A DNA stretch of 64,000 nucleotides from an uncultured bacterium (GCA_938010045.1 CALLFZ010000010.1:62001-126000), one strand, 5' to 3'; shown: positions 1-8,705, numbered from the stretch's first letter. Translations and numbers: made by a program. Notes: a model not told the origin generated them from the sequence alone.

Positions 1-393
1 GTGTGCGGTATGCGCCGCGCGAGGGCACCTCACGGCGCGTGACCAGCGGTCGCCCAGCACGATCGCGATGAGATCGGCAACGGTGTTGTCTCGACCGACC
101 ACCTCGAGCCCGGCCGGCGCGCCACCTGGCGCGTATGCTCTACACACCGTGCAGCATCCGCGCTCGCGCACTGCCGCCCCGCCGCCCTCCGGCATGCGCA
201 GCGCCAACGTCCGACACGCCCGCACGCACTCGCCGCACCCTTGACAACGCGCGGCGTCAGCGGAGAGCAGCGGCTCGAGCGTGACGCTTTCGGGATTGCT
301 GCACCGCCGAGAGCGCAGCGGAGAGTGCGTCAGAACCACTGTCGTTCGAATCCCCGACCCGACGTGAATCGCAAAGCGCTGGATCTCGAACAC
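1..393 (-). pseudogene. Decayed glycyl-radical-enzyme activase (radical SAM), cut by the left edge
   Basis: The frame opens with GTG at 393, right after a TAA, and runs off the left edge. Residues 1-20 (VFEIQRFAIHVGSGIRTT) match the start of glycyl-radical-enzyme activating proteins, followed by NPES and a ferredoxin-like cluster C50-x2-C53-x2-C56-x3-C60. The radical SAM CxxxCxxC has become S24-xxx-S28-xx-C31, so two of three iron-sulfur ligands are gone. The second ferredoxin motif keeps C81 and C84, but the third cysteine is Y87 and the fourth is missing. The conserved block GLEVVGRDNTVADLI survives, after which the expected SGGGVT region is unreadable. Intact relatives use S-adenosylmethionine to place a glycyl radical on a partner enzyme; the partner's remnant lies just upstream (stop at 411). 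Loss of catalytic residues in both points to a dead operon. Start choice is uncertain. Confidence 0.72.
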
Positions 394-410
394 TTAGTCG
401 GGCCGATGCC

Positions 411-1240
411 CTACGCTGAGCGAGCGATGATCCCGTCCTGCATGTCCGGCGTGAACCGCACAAAGAACTCGTGACAGGCCGCGATGCGCACCACGAGGCC
501 GCGGTACTGATCTGGGTTCGCCTTCGCGGCGCGGAGTAGCTCGGAGCTGACGGCATGGATCGGCAGCTCCTACTCGCCGCTCCTAAAGAACACCGCGAGC
601 GTGCCCCCGAGGTTCTCTCGCGCGGCCGCCGTATCCACCATGCCCGCATGGGGCCGGAGGTTGACCTGCGTGCGGCAGTTCCAGCTCCCTACACCATGGG
701 GTTGGAGGAGGGAGTTCAGCAGCGCGGGGGCCTCGATTGCTCCGCGCCAACCGCCTCGCCGATCTCGTCGAGCGCCGCCGGTCGCCGCTCGACGACGACC
801 TCACGGATCGTGGTAAACGAATCCACGGCGTTCGCGAACGCGATGCCACGGCACGAGAGGTGGTAGTCGGTGGTGCCGGCCGCGATGTCGCGGGCACGCG
901 CGATGTACCCGTCGAAGAAGCATGTGGTCAGCGGGGTGACGCCCCACCGGTTCTGCGCCTCGTGCACCTTAAGCAGGTTCGCGTGGGTGCGATGCATCTG
1001 CGCCCGCACGTCGGCCGCCACGGCATGCGTGAACTTCTCGAACATCATGATGCGATCGTGAGGCCGGATCGCGAGCGGCAAGGTCTCGAAATCGCGCCTC
1101 AGCGTGGTCGCCGTGCGGACGATCCACGGGTCGGCCTCGCGCTGCGGACCGACCTCGCTGAACACACGCGCGCGAGGCAGCACGAGGCGCACCGGCGCAT
1201 CAACGATCGCCCGTCGCAGCGCGGCGATGCGACCATCGGA
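411..1240 (-). pseudogene. Decayed glycyl radical enzyme (pyruvate formate-lyase-like family)
   Basis: Three pieces of one glycyl radical enzyme can be read on the minus strand. From about 1235, RRAIVDAPVRLVLPRARVF and PWIVRTATTLRRDFETLPLA match the N-terminal domain. The frame then jumps directly to a C-terminal block (CFFDGYIARARDIAAG, then GIAFANAVDSF), so several hundred codons including the catalytic-cysteine region appear deleted. After about 720 the frame shifts. The end reads QVNLRPHAGM, a premature TAG at 570-572, then AVSSELLRAAKANPDQY and RGLVVRIAACHEFFVRF, ending FTPDMQDGIIARSA at a TAG at 411-413. Family members read RVxGYSxF at the radical site; here it is RIAACHEF, so the radical glycine is lost. 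Deletion, frameshift, internal stop and missing active site together make this a clear pseudogene. Its substrate cannot be told. Confidence 0.75.
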
Positions 1241-1265
1241 CGGCGTCGGCCGGCTGGAGCCGATT

Positions 1266-1288
1266 GCGCTGTGGATGGTTTTGATGGG
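1266..1288 (+). repeat. Dispersed repeat copy (GCGCTGTGGATTGT family)
   Basis: Reads GCGCTGTGGATGGTTTTGAT followed by GGG. Similar words lie at 11769-11791, 12342-12380 and 36637-36661, always in spacer or decayed DNA and near CTGTCCCC/GGGGACAG words. It interrupts the region just upstream of the glycyl-radical pseudogene. Function unknown. Confidence 0.45.
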
Positions 1289-1532
1289 TAAGACGAGAAG
1301 GCGGACTGCGCGAAGGGCGAACATCTTCGTGATCGAACCGAACCACCTCGGCTTCCGTGTCCTCAACCGTCGCTTTCCCCTTCGGAGATCCACTTCGAGA
1401 TCGCCCTCTTTCCTCCTCAGATCGTTGTTCGTCGAGTTCCGGCCTGCGCTATACCGGGTGAGAGCTCGCGTGCCCTGCGATCGCCGCGCCATAGGCTCGG
1501 GGTGGAACCCGGCCCTCCAACGGCCGCTGTAG

Positions 1533-1594
1533 TTCCGCCGGTCCCCCGGCGGAAGATTTGGGCGAGAAAGCTCCGGCGGCAGAGCGCCGGAGCT
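1533..1594. repeat. REP/BIME-like pair of hairpins
   Basis: Two perfect stem-loops lie side by side. TTCCGCCGG/CCGGCGGAA is at 1533-1554 with a 4-nt loop; AGCTCCGGCG/CGCCGGAGCT is at 1569-1594 with a 6-nt loop. The outer flanks CTGTAG and CTACAG are also complementary, so the whole unit is a nested inverted repeat, as in paired REP elements. No Y1-type (RAYT) transposase gene is seen in the window. Confidence 0.6.
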
Positions 1595-1974
1595 ACAGCA
1601 GAGCGCCGCGCCAGCTGCAACGCTGGGGACTGGTGGGGACAGACACGAACTGTCGGCCGGGCTCTCGGCGATAGTCGCTTCGCGTCACCGCTATAGAGCC
1701 GTCACAGGGGCCGGCACCACTCTGGGAGCAGTGGGCGAAGTGGGCGCAGGAAACCGAAGGGAGTCGCTAGGTGCCTATCCCCAGTCCGACAGTCCGAAGC
1801 GTGCTCAGCATAGTGCTGAGCTGAGAGCCAATCCGTCGGCGCGGCTCGGCTGTCTAATTAGCCCAGTCCGACTGCGCTCGTGCGAGGATCGCGCTCGGCC
1901 GCTCGGAACAACGACCGGAGCGGTGGACTCCTCAACACGCCGTGGTGAGGCCGCGATCCTCCCGCTCGCGTGTT

Positions 1975-2020
1975 GTCCGATGCTTGGAGGGCACTCGTCC
2001 ATTTCGTCCAAAGCATGGAC
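1975..2020. repeat. Paired TCC-N7-GGA element, copy 1
   Basis: Half-sites TCCGATGCTTGGA (ending 1988) and TCCAAAGCATGGA (starting 2007) are separated by 18 bp. The arms are nearly complementary, so the unit could also fold as RNA. It sits in the spacer downstream of the minus-strand Gfo/Idh gene. Five more copies occur in the window. Confidence 0.6.
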
Positions 2021-2208
2021 ACCGCCACGGCGTCAGCACGACGCCACTGGACCCAGGGCCATGTGCCCTGCGGAGCATGTGATGCTGGTCATCAGGGAAC
2101 GCGAGCTCGCGAGTTCCAACGAATCTGCCGCGTGTGGGTCGCCGGCACCGGCGGACTCAACCGCTACGATCGGCGAGCGGCGCGACGGCCGCGTCAGGCG
2201 GACGCGCC

Positions 2209-3561
2209 TCAACCGATCGGCCAGCCCGGCCGCGGCTTCTCGGGCTTAAGCAACGCATTCGCCGCCGGCGGATCGAGGAACCGCCCGGCCGCACCGTCCC
2301 ACCGCAGCAGACGGCCGGGGAACCGCTGCGCGATGATGCCGAGCAACGCGATCTCGGTCAGCGGTCCTCCGTAGTCGAAACTCGAACCGGCCGGGCGCCC
2401 GGTTCGGATCGCCTCGATGAAGTCCTCGTGGTGTCCAGCCACGCGCGGCCACCTTGGCTCGGGCGGCTTGAACTCGCGCATCCTCGATTCCGGGATCAGC
2501 CTCGGACTCGAAGCTCCATGAGATCCGTACACGATCGTGCCACGTTCACCGACGACGAGGGCGCCAATATTGGGCAGTTGGCGCTCGGGTTCGAGCTCCG
2601 GCGGTCGCGGCGGTTTGACCGTGCCGTCGTACCAGTGGAGGGTCACCGCACCCCGCGTTCCCGCGGCGGGAAAGCGGTACTCGATGTGCGAGCCAAACGG
2701 GAAGGTCTCGGCATGTGCCGCGGGATCGAACCGGTCGGTTTCGACGGCGCGCACCGTTTCCGGCGCGCCGAGATCAAGGGCCCAGACCACAGGGTCCACC
2801 ACGTGGCAGACCCAATCACCGATCGTCCCGCAACCGAACGCTGACCAATCGCGCCAGGCGCCGGGCAGATAGACGGAATGGTAGGGGCGTTCGGGGACAG
2901 GCCCGAGCCATGAATCCCAGTCCAGCTCGGGCGGCACGGGCGGGCGTTCCGTCAGCAGGTGCAGTTTGGGGATCGCGCAGTGGACCTTTGAGCACCATGC
3001 ATGGACCGTTCGAACGGCGCCAATCGCGCCCGCTTCGATCCATTCGCGGAACATGCGGATCGTTGCGGAGGAGTGTCCCTGATTGCCGAGCTGCGTGACG
3101 ACCTTCGCCCCGCGTGCCGCGCCGACGAGCGAGCGGACTTCGTACACGGAGTGGGCGAGCGGTTTTTCGCAGTACACGTGCTTGCCCAGCCGGATCGCCG
3201 CCAGCGCCGCGCAGGCATGCGTGTGATCGGGAGTAGATACGACCACGATGTCGAGTTCGCGATGGTGCCGTTCCAGCATCTGCCGGTAGTCGCGGTAGCG
3301 CGGCACATCGGGATACTTTTTGTAGAGCGGTGCGGCGCGACGTTCGTCCGCGTCCGCGAACGCGACGATGCGCACGTGCGGCGCGAGCCCTCCGATGTTC
3401 GCCTCACCGCGACCGCCGACACCAATGAACGCGGCGCGCAATTTCTTCTGTTCGGCGGCATCGACGGCCGGCACGCGACGCACCGCGCCAGCCAGAACGG
3501 AGAGCGCGCCGGCCCGCAAGACAGTTCGGCGGGACCACTGGTCCGACAACGAACGATACAT
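2209..3561 (-). CDS. Gfo/Idh/MocA family oxidoreductase with Tat signal
   Basis: A 450-residue NAD(P)-dependent sugar or inositol dehydrogenase-type protein. The N-terminus has a twin-arginine signal (SRRTVLRAG, arginines 11-12) and a hydrophobic stretch to about residue 35, so it should be exported folded to the periplasm. The Rossmann start FIGVGGRG is at 45-52 and the family lysine motif EKP at 132-134, followed by a C-terminal sheet domain containing GDWVCHVVD. Secreted members of this family are common in Verrucomicrobiota and Planctomycetota, where they are usually tied to carbohydrate breakdown; the substrate here cannot be told. It follows lpxA on the same strand after 119 bp, so it may be a separate unit or the tail of that operon. 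Confidence 0.9.
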   Translation of the reverse strand: MYRSLSDQWSRRTVLRAGALSVLAGAVRRVPAVDAAEQKKLRAAFIGVGGRGEANIGGLAPHVRIVAFADADERRAAPLYKKYPDVPRYRDYRQMLERHHRELDIVVVSTPDHTHACAALAAIRLGKHVYCEKPLAHSVYEVRSLVGAARGAKVVTQLGNQGHSSATIRMFREWIEAGAIGAVRTVHAWCSKVHCAIPKLHLLTERPPVPPELDWDSWLGPVPERPYHSVYLPGAWRDWSAFGCGTIGDWVCHVVDPVVWALDLGAPETVRAVETDRFDPAAHAETFPFGSHIEYRFPAAGTRGAVTLHWYDGTVKPPRPPELEPERQLPNIGALVVGERGTIVYGSHGASSPRLIPESRMREFKPPEPRWPRVAGHHEDFIEAIRTGRPAGSSFDYGGPLTEIALLGIIAQRFPGRLLRWDGAAGRFLDPPAANALLKPEKPRPGWPIG

Positions 3562-3680
3562 GGCTCACGTCCTCCTTGGCATTCCGACGCCGAGACCACC
3601 ACTCGTCGTCATCACACTCAATGTTGCGCCACGCCGCTCACGATGTCAGCCCCAAACGAGGAGGCCAGCCGGCGCCGGCA

Positions 3681-4490
3681 TCAATCGGCGTCGTCGCTGC
3701 CGGTTGCGGCGCGCCGCCAGCGGCGGCAGATGCCGCGCCGAGAGTTTTCGATGAACGCGGCCCAGCCCGCCGCGAATCCCGACGTGAACTCGGAGCGGAG
3801 GCGGCGAACCACCTCGTCGAGTGGCAATCCAGACTGAAACACGAGCCGAAAAGCGGCGCGGAGCTGGCGTCGCTGCTCGGGGGGCACGCCGGCACGGCGC
3901 AGCCCCACCCAGTTCAGACCGGCGACGCGGTTTCGTTCGACGCCTGCGGCGGTGCAGCCGGGCAGAATATCGAGACCCAGGCCAGCCCCTCCTCCAATCA
4001 TCGCGAAGTCGCCGATCCGCGTGAACTGGTGAACGACCACATTCCCGCTGAGGAACGCCCGCTCGCCGACCTCGACATCGCCGGCCAGCAGCACGCCGTT
4101 GGCCAGGATCACGCCCGCGCCGAGGCGGCAATTGTGCGCAACGTGGCTGTTGGCCATCAACAAGCAATTGGGCCCGATGACCGTCACCGATCCTTCGTGC
4201 GTTCCGCGGTGAATCGTGACGCCTTCGCGGATGACGCAGCCTTCGCCGATTTCGACCCGACTTTCGCCCCCGCGGAACTTGAGGTCCTGCGGCACGTCGC
4301 CGAGCACCGCGTGGGCATGAACGCGGCAGTCGGGCGCGAGGATCACGTGTTCCAGCAGCACGGCATGGGGACCAATCCGGCAGCGGTCGCCGATCACGAC
4401 GCCAGGCCCGATCACGGCGCAGGGACCAATCTCAACGTCTCGGCCGATTTCGGCTCCCGGATGGACAACGGCGGTGGGATGAATGCTCAC
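3681..4490 (-). CDS. lpxA: Acyl-ACP--UDP-N-acetylglucosamine O-acyltransferase
   Basis: LpxA moves a hydroxyacyl chain from ACP to the 3-OH of UDP-GlcNAc, the first step of lipid A synthesis, in the cytoplasm. The 269-residue protein shows the left-handed hexapeptide repeats (IGPxxVIGPGVVIGD and so on) over residues 1-170, then a helical tail. The family motif GDVPQDLKF is near residue 64. ANSHVAHNC carries H119, which aligns with the catalytic histidine (H125 in E. coli), and VVHQF carries H154. Its ATG overlaps the radC stop by 4 bp, so it is the last gene of the dksA-like to lpxA operon. No fabZ, lpxB or lpxD is next to it, unlike the common proteobacterial layout. It supports a lipid A-bearing outer membrane. 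Confidence 0.95.
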   Translation of the reverse strand: MSIHPTAVVHPGAEIGRDVEIGPCAVIGPGVVIGDRCRIGPHAVLLEHVILAPDCRVHAHAVLGDVPQDLKFRGGESRVEIGEGCVIREGVTIHRGTHEGSVTVIGPNCLLMANSHVAHNCRLGAGVILANGVLLAGDVEVGERAFLSGNVVVHQFTRIGDFAMIGGGAGLGLDILPGCTAAGVERNRVAGLNWVGLRRAGVPPEQRRQLRAAFRLVFQSGLPLDEVVRRLRSEFTSGFAAGWAAFIENSRRGICRRWRRAATGSDDAD

Positions 4491-5263
4491 CGACGGCCTC
4501 CGGAATCATCGAAGCTGACCAGTCCCGACTCGCGGAGGCTGCAGTAGCGGCGGGGCGAGTCAGGGTCGGCCGCGCGACCAAGGATCACGTGGTCCAGGAC
4601 GCGGATGTCCACCGTCCGGCCCGCTTCGACCAGCCGGCGCGTCATCGCGAGGTCGTCAGCCGATGGCGTCGGATCGCCAGAGGGGTGGTTGTGGCAGAGG
4701 ATCACGGCGGCGCTGCAGGTGCGAATGGCGGGTTCGAAGACTTCGCGCGGGTGGACGAGGCTTGCGTCGAGAATGCCGCGCGTGATTTCGACGGGATGGC
4801 GCGGGATCAGCCGGTTTTTTTTGTTTAGCGGCAGCACCCAGAAGACCTCGACCGATTCGCGCTCGGCGTGGGGGCGCACGGCGCGGTCCACATCGGCCGG
4901 GCTGCGAATCGTGGGCCGGTCGCGGAGCTGTTCATCGCGCACGCGCCGGCCGAGCTCGAACGCCGCGATGAGCGTCAGGGCCTTCACCTTTTTGATGCTT
5001 TTGATCGAGGCCAGCTCGGCGAGCGAGGCGCGGGAGAGTTCGGCCAGCGAGCGGTGGCGCCGGAGCAGTTCGCGCGCAAGGTCCAGTACGTTGCGCCCAG
5101 GCATGCCGGTGCGTAGCAATACGGCCAGCAGCACGTCGTCTGGGACGTGCGCTGGGCCGAACCGCTCGAGCAGTTCCCGCGGCTGCAAGTCCGGCGGCAG
5201 GTCGCGAATGCGAACGGCCGCCGGGTACAGCGAGTCGTTGGAGGGCGGCACGCCGCGGCTCAC
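4487..5263 (-). CDS. radC: RadC/JAB-domain (JAMM metalloprotease-like) protein
   Basis: A 258-residue RadC family protein. Residues 20-110 contain the helix-hairpin-helix-like region (LASIKSIKKVKALTLIAAFE). The C-terminal JAB/MPN domain has the zinc motif H191-N-H193-x7-S201-x2-D204 in HNHPSGDPTPSADD. The historic link to DNA repair is weak, and the true activity of the family is not settled. It overlaps hflX by 4 bp and lpxA by 4 bp, so translation is probably coupled. One oddity is the substitution pattern NKKNRLI where many relatives have DxKN, which is minor. Confidence 0.93.
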   Translation of the reverse strand: MSRGVPPSNDSLYPAAVRIRDLPPDLQPRELLERFGPAHVPDDVLLAVLLRTGMPGRNVLDLARELLRRHRSLAELSRASLAELASIKSIKKVKALTLIAAFELGRRVRDEQLRDRPTIRSPADVDRAVRPHAERESVEVFWVLPLNKKNRLIPRHPVEITRGILDASLVHPREVFEPAIRTCSAAVILCHNHPSGDPTPSADDLAMTRRLVEAGRTVDIRVLDHVILGRAADPDSPRRYCSLRESGLVSFDDSGGRR

Positions 5264-6555
5264 GCCTCAGGCTCCGACGGATGGTAGGGGGCGATCAGGG
5301 CGCGGTAGCGCGCCGGGATGGTGCCGACCAGCCGAATCCGATCGTTCTGCATGGTCTCGGATTGTAGGGCCGCGTGTTCGCGGATCAACGCGAGCGCGCG
5401 TCCTTCGGCGGCGGGCACCTCGATCTCGAACGGGAGGCCGCGGTCGCGCAACGCTTCGGCGATCGCGCCCCGCAGCTCATCCAGACCCTCGTGGCGGGCG
5501 GCGGAAATGGGGACGCAGCGTCCGGCGCCGTGGGCAAGGCGACGAGCGCGATCCGCCGCGCCGGGCACGTCAATTTTGTTCAGCGCGAAAATGCGCGGAC
5601 GGTCGGCCGCACCGAGGTCCCGCAGCACGCTATCCACCGCTTCGATGTGGCGGTCGGCGGCCGGGTGAGCGCAGTCCACGACGTGCACGAGCAGGTCGGC
5701 GCGAGCGGTTTCTTCGAGCGTGGCTTGGAACGCCTCGATCAGGCGGTGCGGCAGCTTACGGATGAAGCCGACCGTGTCGGTCAGCAGCGCGGGCTGATGG
5801 TTCGGCAGTTCGAGGCGGCGCGTGGTCGGATCGAGCGTCGCGAACAGGCGGTCGTCGGCGGGCACGCCCGCTCCACACAGCGCATTGAGTAGCGTGGACT
5901 TCCCGGCGTTGGTGTAGCCAACCAGGCACACGAGCGCCCAGCCATGGCGGCGGCGGCCGCGCCGGAGCTCCTCGCGCCGCTCGCGCACGTGCTCCAGTTC
6001 GGACCGGATCCGCGCGATCCGGCGGTCGATCCGGCGGCGGTCCATTTCGAGCTGGGTCTCGCCCGGCCCGCGCAAGCCAATGCCGCCGCGCTGTTGCTCA
6101 AGCCGTCCGCGGCTGTGGCGCAGCCGCGGCCGCAGATATTCGAGCTGCGCCAGTTCGATCTGCAGACGCCCTTCACTGGTGTGCGCGCGCTGCGCGAAGA
6201 TATCGAGAATCAATTGCGTGCGGTCGAGCGTGCGCAGGCCGGTGAGGTCCTCGAGATTGCGCGCTTGGGCGGGCGCGAGGTCGTCGTCGAAAATCAGGAG
6301 CGTAGCGCCCGCGGCGGCGGCTTCGCGGCCGACCCCTTCGGCGCGGCCGCGGCCGATCCAGGTGGCCGCGTCGGGCTCGCGCAGCCGGGCGATCGTTTCG
6401 CCGGCCACGATGACGCCCGCGGTGCGGGCTAGTTCCCGCAGCTCGGCGAGCGTGTCCCGCGCGGCCCACTCGGGCTCGCCGGGGCGTTGCACGCCCACCA
6501 GCCACGCCGCGTCAGCGGCGGCGCTCACTTCACATGGCCGCAGGCGTCGGTCCAT
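5260..6555 (-). CDS. hflX: Ribosome-associated GTPase HflX
   Basis: HflX binds the large ribosomal subunit and uses GTP to rescue or split stalled ribosomes. The N-terminal glycine-rich domain ends in the signature GIGLRGPGETQLE. A coiled region follows, then a G domain with P-loop GYTNAGKST, the G3 motif DTVGFIRKLP and G4 NKID. The longest open frame begins 21 codons upstream; ATG at 6555 is taken here. A GTG at 6528, one base after the miaA stop, would give a product that begins closer to the family start (VSAAADAAWLVGVQ). The 3' end overlaps radC by 4 bp. The miaA-hflX order is familiar from many bacteria. Confidence 0.95.
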   Translation of the reverse strand: MDRRLRPCEVSAAADAAWLVGVQRPGEPEWAARDTLAELRELARTAGVIVAGETIARLREPDAATWIGRGRAEGVGREAAAAGATLLIFDDDLAPAQARNLEDLTGLRTLDRTQLILDIFAQRAHTSEGRLQIELAQLEYLRPRLRHSRGRLEQQRGGIGLRGPGETQLEMDRRRIDRRIARIRSELEHVRERREELRRGRRRHGWALVCLVGYTNAGKSTLLNALCGAGVPADDRLFATLDPTTRRLELPNHQPALLTDTVGFIRKLPHRLIEAFQATLEETARADLLVHVVDCAHPAADRHIEAVDSVLRDLGAADRPRIFALNKIDVPGAADRARRLAHGAGRCVPISAARHEGLDELRGAIAEALRDRGLPFEIEVPAAEGRALALIREHAALQSETMQNDRIRLVGTIPARYRALIAPYHPSEPEA

Positions 6556-7465
6556 CGCGTTCCCAAAGCCGCAACACCTCGTCGGCAATCTTGTCCGGCG
6601 AACAATCGGGACGGACACGCACCCATTGCATGCGAGCCTGATGGCGGAACCAGGTCATCTGCCGGCGGACCAGCCGACGGGTACGCCGGATGGTCTCCTC
6701 GATCGCCGCCTCGCAGGAAAGGCGCCCGTCCAGCACCGCGAACGCCTCGCGGTAGCCAATCGCCTGCAGGGCAGCGTTCGAGAGCGACGGCCAGCGATCG
6801 CGCAGCGCGGCGACCTCGTCGAGCAGACCCGCGTTGAACATGTGTCGGACGCGCTCAGCCACCCGTACATCCAGCTCTGCCTTTTCGCGCCATAGGCCCA
6901 CGAGCGAGGGCGGGTCCTGCCAGGTGGCCGGCGGGGAGGCGTCGCCACCCTGCCGCGCCACCTCGTACGCGCGGATCAGACGCCGCGGGTTGTTCGGATC
7001 GCGCAGCCGCTCGAAGGCCTGCGGCGCGGCCCGACGGATCAGATTCTGAAGCGCCACTAAACCGCCGGTTTGCCATGTTGCCTCAGCTTCCGCGCGGGCG
7101 ACGGCATCCGCGGTCGGCCGCGGCGCGAGCCCCTGCACGAGGCATCTGAAATACAACCCCGTGCCCCCCACGGCGATCCACGTCTTTCCACGGCCTGCAA
7201 GCGGTTCGCGTACGGCCTCCAAATAGCGGCCGACACTGCATGTTTCCGACGGGTCCACGATGTCCACCCCTGCATACCCGTGAGCGGAGAGCTCCGCGAG
7301 GGACGGTTTGGCGGTGCCGATGTTCATGCCGCGGTAGACGAGCATGGAATCCACGGAGAGGATTCTCGCGCCCAGCCGCTCTGCCAGGCAGTGGGCCACG
7401 GCCGTCTTGCCGCATGCGGTGGGGCCAGCGAGCGTAAACAGCAGCGTGGATGCAGCTTCAGCCAT
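6530..7465 (-). CDS. miaA: tRNA dimethylallyltransferase
   Basis: MiaA adds a dimethylallyl group to A37 of tRNAs that read codons starting with U. The P-loop GPTACGKT is near the start, followed by the substrate-site motif ILSVDSMLVYRGMNIGTAKP, then GGTGLYF and the conserved AIGYREAF and RRQMTWFRHQ blocks. The ATG at 7465 (MAEAAS) overlaps the lspA stop by 8 bp and is preferred to an ATG four codons upstream. Length, about 311 residues, is normal. It lies between lspA and hflX in one minus-strand operon. Confidence 0.95.
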   Translation of the reverse strand: MAEAASTLLFTLAGPTACGKTAVAHCLAERLGARILSVDSMLVYRGMNIGTAKPSLAELSAHGYAGVDIVDPSETCSVGRYLEAVREPLAGRGKTWIAVGGTGLYFRCLVQGLAPRPTADAVARAEAEATWQTGGLVALQNLIRRAAPQAFERLRDPNNPRRLIRAYEVARQGGDASPPATWQDPPSLVGLWREKAELDVRVAERVRHMFNAGLLDEVAALRDRWPSLSNAALQAIGYREAFAVLDGRLSCEAAIEETIRRTRRLVRRQMTWFRHQARMQWVRVRPDCSPDKIADEVLRLWERDGPTPAAM

Positions 7466-7964
7466 CGGGCGGCGCACGATCCGGCGGCTGAGTCTCGTGC
7501 CGGTCGGCCCACCAGCTCGAGACGGTGAACATGACCACGGCCAGCGTGATCCCGCTGTCCGCCAGGTTAAACGCGGGAAACTCGTATCGTCCGAACTGAA
7601 GGCTCAGAAAGTCGGTGACATAGCCGAGCCGCAACCGGTCCATGAGGTTCCCGGCGATGCCGCCCGCCAGCAATCCTAGGGCGATACGGTGGGTCAGCGT
7701 GCGCCGCATGAGCGATGAGCGGAACCGCACCAGAACTGCGAGCGTGACGAGCGACAGGACCGCCAGCCAAAGGTTCGAGCCGCGGAACATTCCCCAGGCG
7801 GCACCGGTGTTACGAACGTAGGTGAGATAGGCAAACCCATCGATGATCGGGCGCATTTCGTACAACGACAGGCTCCGCCGCACCCAGTCTTTGGACCACT
7901 GGTCTCCGATCACCAGCGCCAGCGCGATGGCCAGGGCCAGCATCGGACGCGCAAGCCCCATCAA
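7458..7964 (-). CDS. lspA: Signal peptidase II (lipoprotein)
   Basis: LspA cuts the signal peptide from diacylglyceryl-modified prolipoproteins in the inner membrane. The 168-residue protein has four predicted membrane segments. The catalytic aspartates are D118 in GYVTDF and D136 in AFNLADSG, with the family motifs NTGAAWG and AGNLMDRL also present. At least two lipoproteins in this window (12533 and 51530) carry lipoboxes that would be its substrates. The start overlaps the stop of the TraR/DksA-like gene by 4 bp (ATGA). Confidence 0.95.
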   Translation of the reverse strand: MMGLARPMLALAIALALVIGDQWSKDWVRRSLSLYEMRPIIDGFAYLTYVRNTGAAWGMFRGSNLWLAVLSLVTLAVLVRFRSSLMRRTLTHRIALGLLAGGIAGNLMDRLRLGYVTDFLSLQFGRYEFPAFNLADSGITLAVVMFTVSSWWADRHETQPPDRAPPDG

Positions 7965-8647
7965 TTCTCCTGCGACCCGAACGCTTCGCCCGGAATCCCG
8001 GAGGACGTGAAGGGGCGGAACCGCTTGCGGTTGCGCTCGAGCTGTTCCTGCGCCTCGCGGCAGTAGCGCGCGTAGGGCAAAACCTTCAGGCGTTCAATCT
8101 CGATGGGGCGGCCGGTCATTTCGCAAATGCCGTAGGTGCCCGCGTCGATGCGGTGGAGCGCCTCGTCAATCTCATAGAGCACTTCCTGCTCGTTGCTAAC
8201 GAGCGAAAGCGCGAACTCGCGGTCGAAATTGTCGGTGCCCTGATCGGCCATGTGGACCGCGTGGTTCGAGAGATCGCCGCTCGCGTCGCGCTGGGACTTG
8301 TTCAGGTTGTCGCCCGCGAGGAACGAGATACCGTCCACGATGCGGTCGCGCAGGTTGAGCAGCATTTGGCGAAACATCTCGAGATCCTTGCGGCTCAGCG
8401 GCGAGCGCGCCGGCTTGCGGCCGGTCTCCGGAGGGGCGTCCGAAGCCGTCCGCGCAGGCGCGGCCGGGCGGGACGAGGTGGCGCGCGGCCGGCGCGCGCT
8501 GGAAGCCGAGACGGTCTTCTGACGCCGCTGGGGCGCCGCACGCCGTGCGGTTCCGGACGAGCGCGGTGCGGACGCGCGCTGCCGCCGAGCGCTCGTCTTG
8601 CGCTTCGGCTTCGAATCCCGCCGCGGTGTCTTCTTTTTGCTGGCCAT
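7961..8647 (-). CDS. TraR/DksA-family protein with a basic N-terminal tail
   Basis: 228 residues. Residues 1-90 are very rich in Lys, Arg, Ala, Ser and Pro (for example SKKKTPRRDSKPKRKTSARR), like a histone H1-type DNA-binding tail. The rest is a DksA/TraR coiled-coil and finger region: LSRKDLEMFRQML, then QGTDNFDREFALSLV, then GTYGICEMTGRPIEIERL. The classical C4 zinc finger is reduced to two cysteines (C in GICEMTG and C in YARYCREA); the other two positions are Thr/Gly-type. Such proteins may act on RNA polymerase or nucleoid structure. It is the first gene of the operon, with a GAGGAG Shine-Dalgarno 6 bp before the ATG and a promoter at 8706-8734. Confidence 0.85.
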   Translation of the reverse strand: MASKKKTPRRDSKPKRKTSARRQRASAPRSSGTARRAAPQRRQKTVSASSARRPRATSSRPAAPARTASDAPPETGRKPARSPLSRKDLEMFRQMLLNLRDRIVDGISFLAGDNLNKSQRDASGDLSNHAVHMADQGTDNFDREFALSLVSNEQEVLYEIDEALHRIDAGTYGICEMTGRPIEIERLKVLPYARYCREAQEQLERNRKRFRPFTSSGIPGEAFGSQEN

Positions 8648-8705
8648 GCGTCGTCTCCTCGGTTCGACTCGAGATCGCAGCCCTTCGTCGTTCGAAAGGC
8701 GTGGA

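Larger units (their letters stand above)
1241..2208. other. Spacer between the glycyl-radical pseudogene and the Gfo/Idh gene: repeats, no supported gene
   Basis: No frame here has a recognisable protein pattern. It holds a dispersed-repeat copy (1266-1288), a two-hairpin REP-like unit (1533-1594), one GGGGACAG word near 1634, and a paired half-site element (1975-2020). The long open frames on both strands look like chance frames of high-GC DNA. Confidence 0.6.

Noticed and set aside
340-365. A tRNA T-loop-like word (GTTCGAATCCCC)
   Set aside because: There is no acceptor stem, D-arm or anticodon arm around it, and on the minus strand it encodes the GIRTT region of the activase pseudogene.
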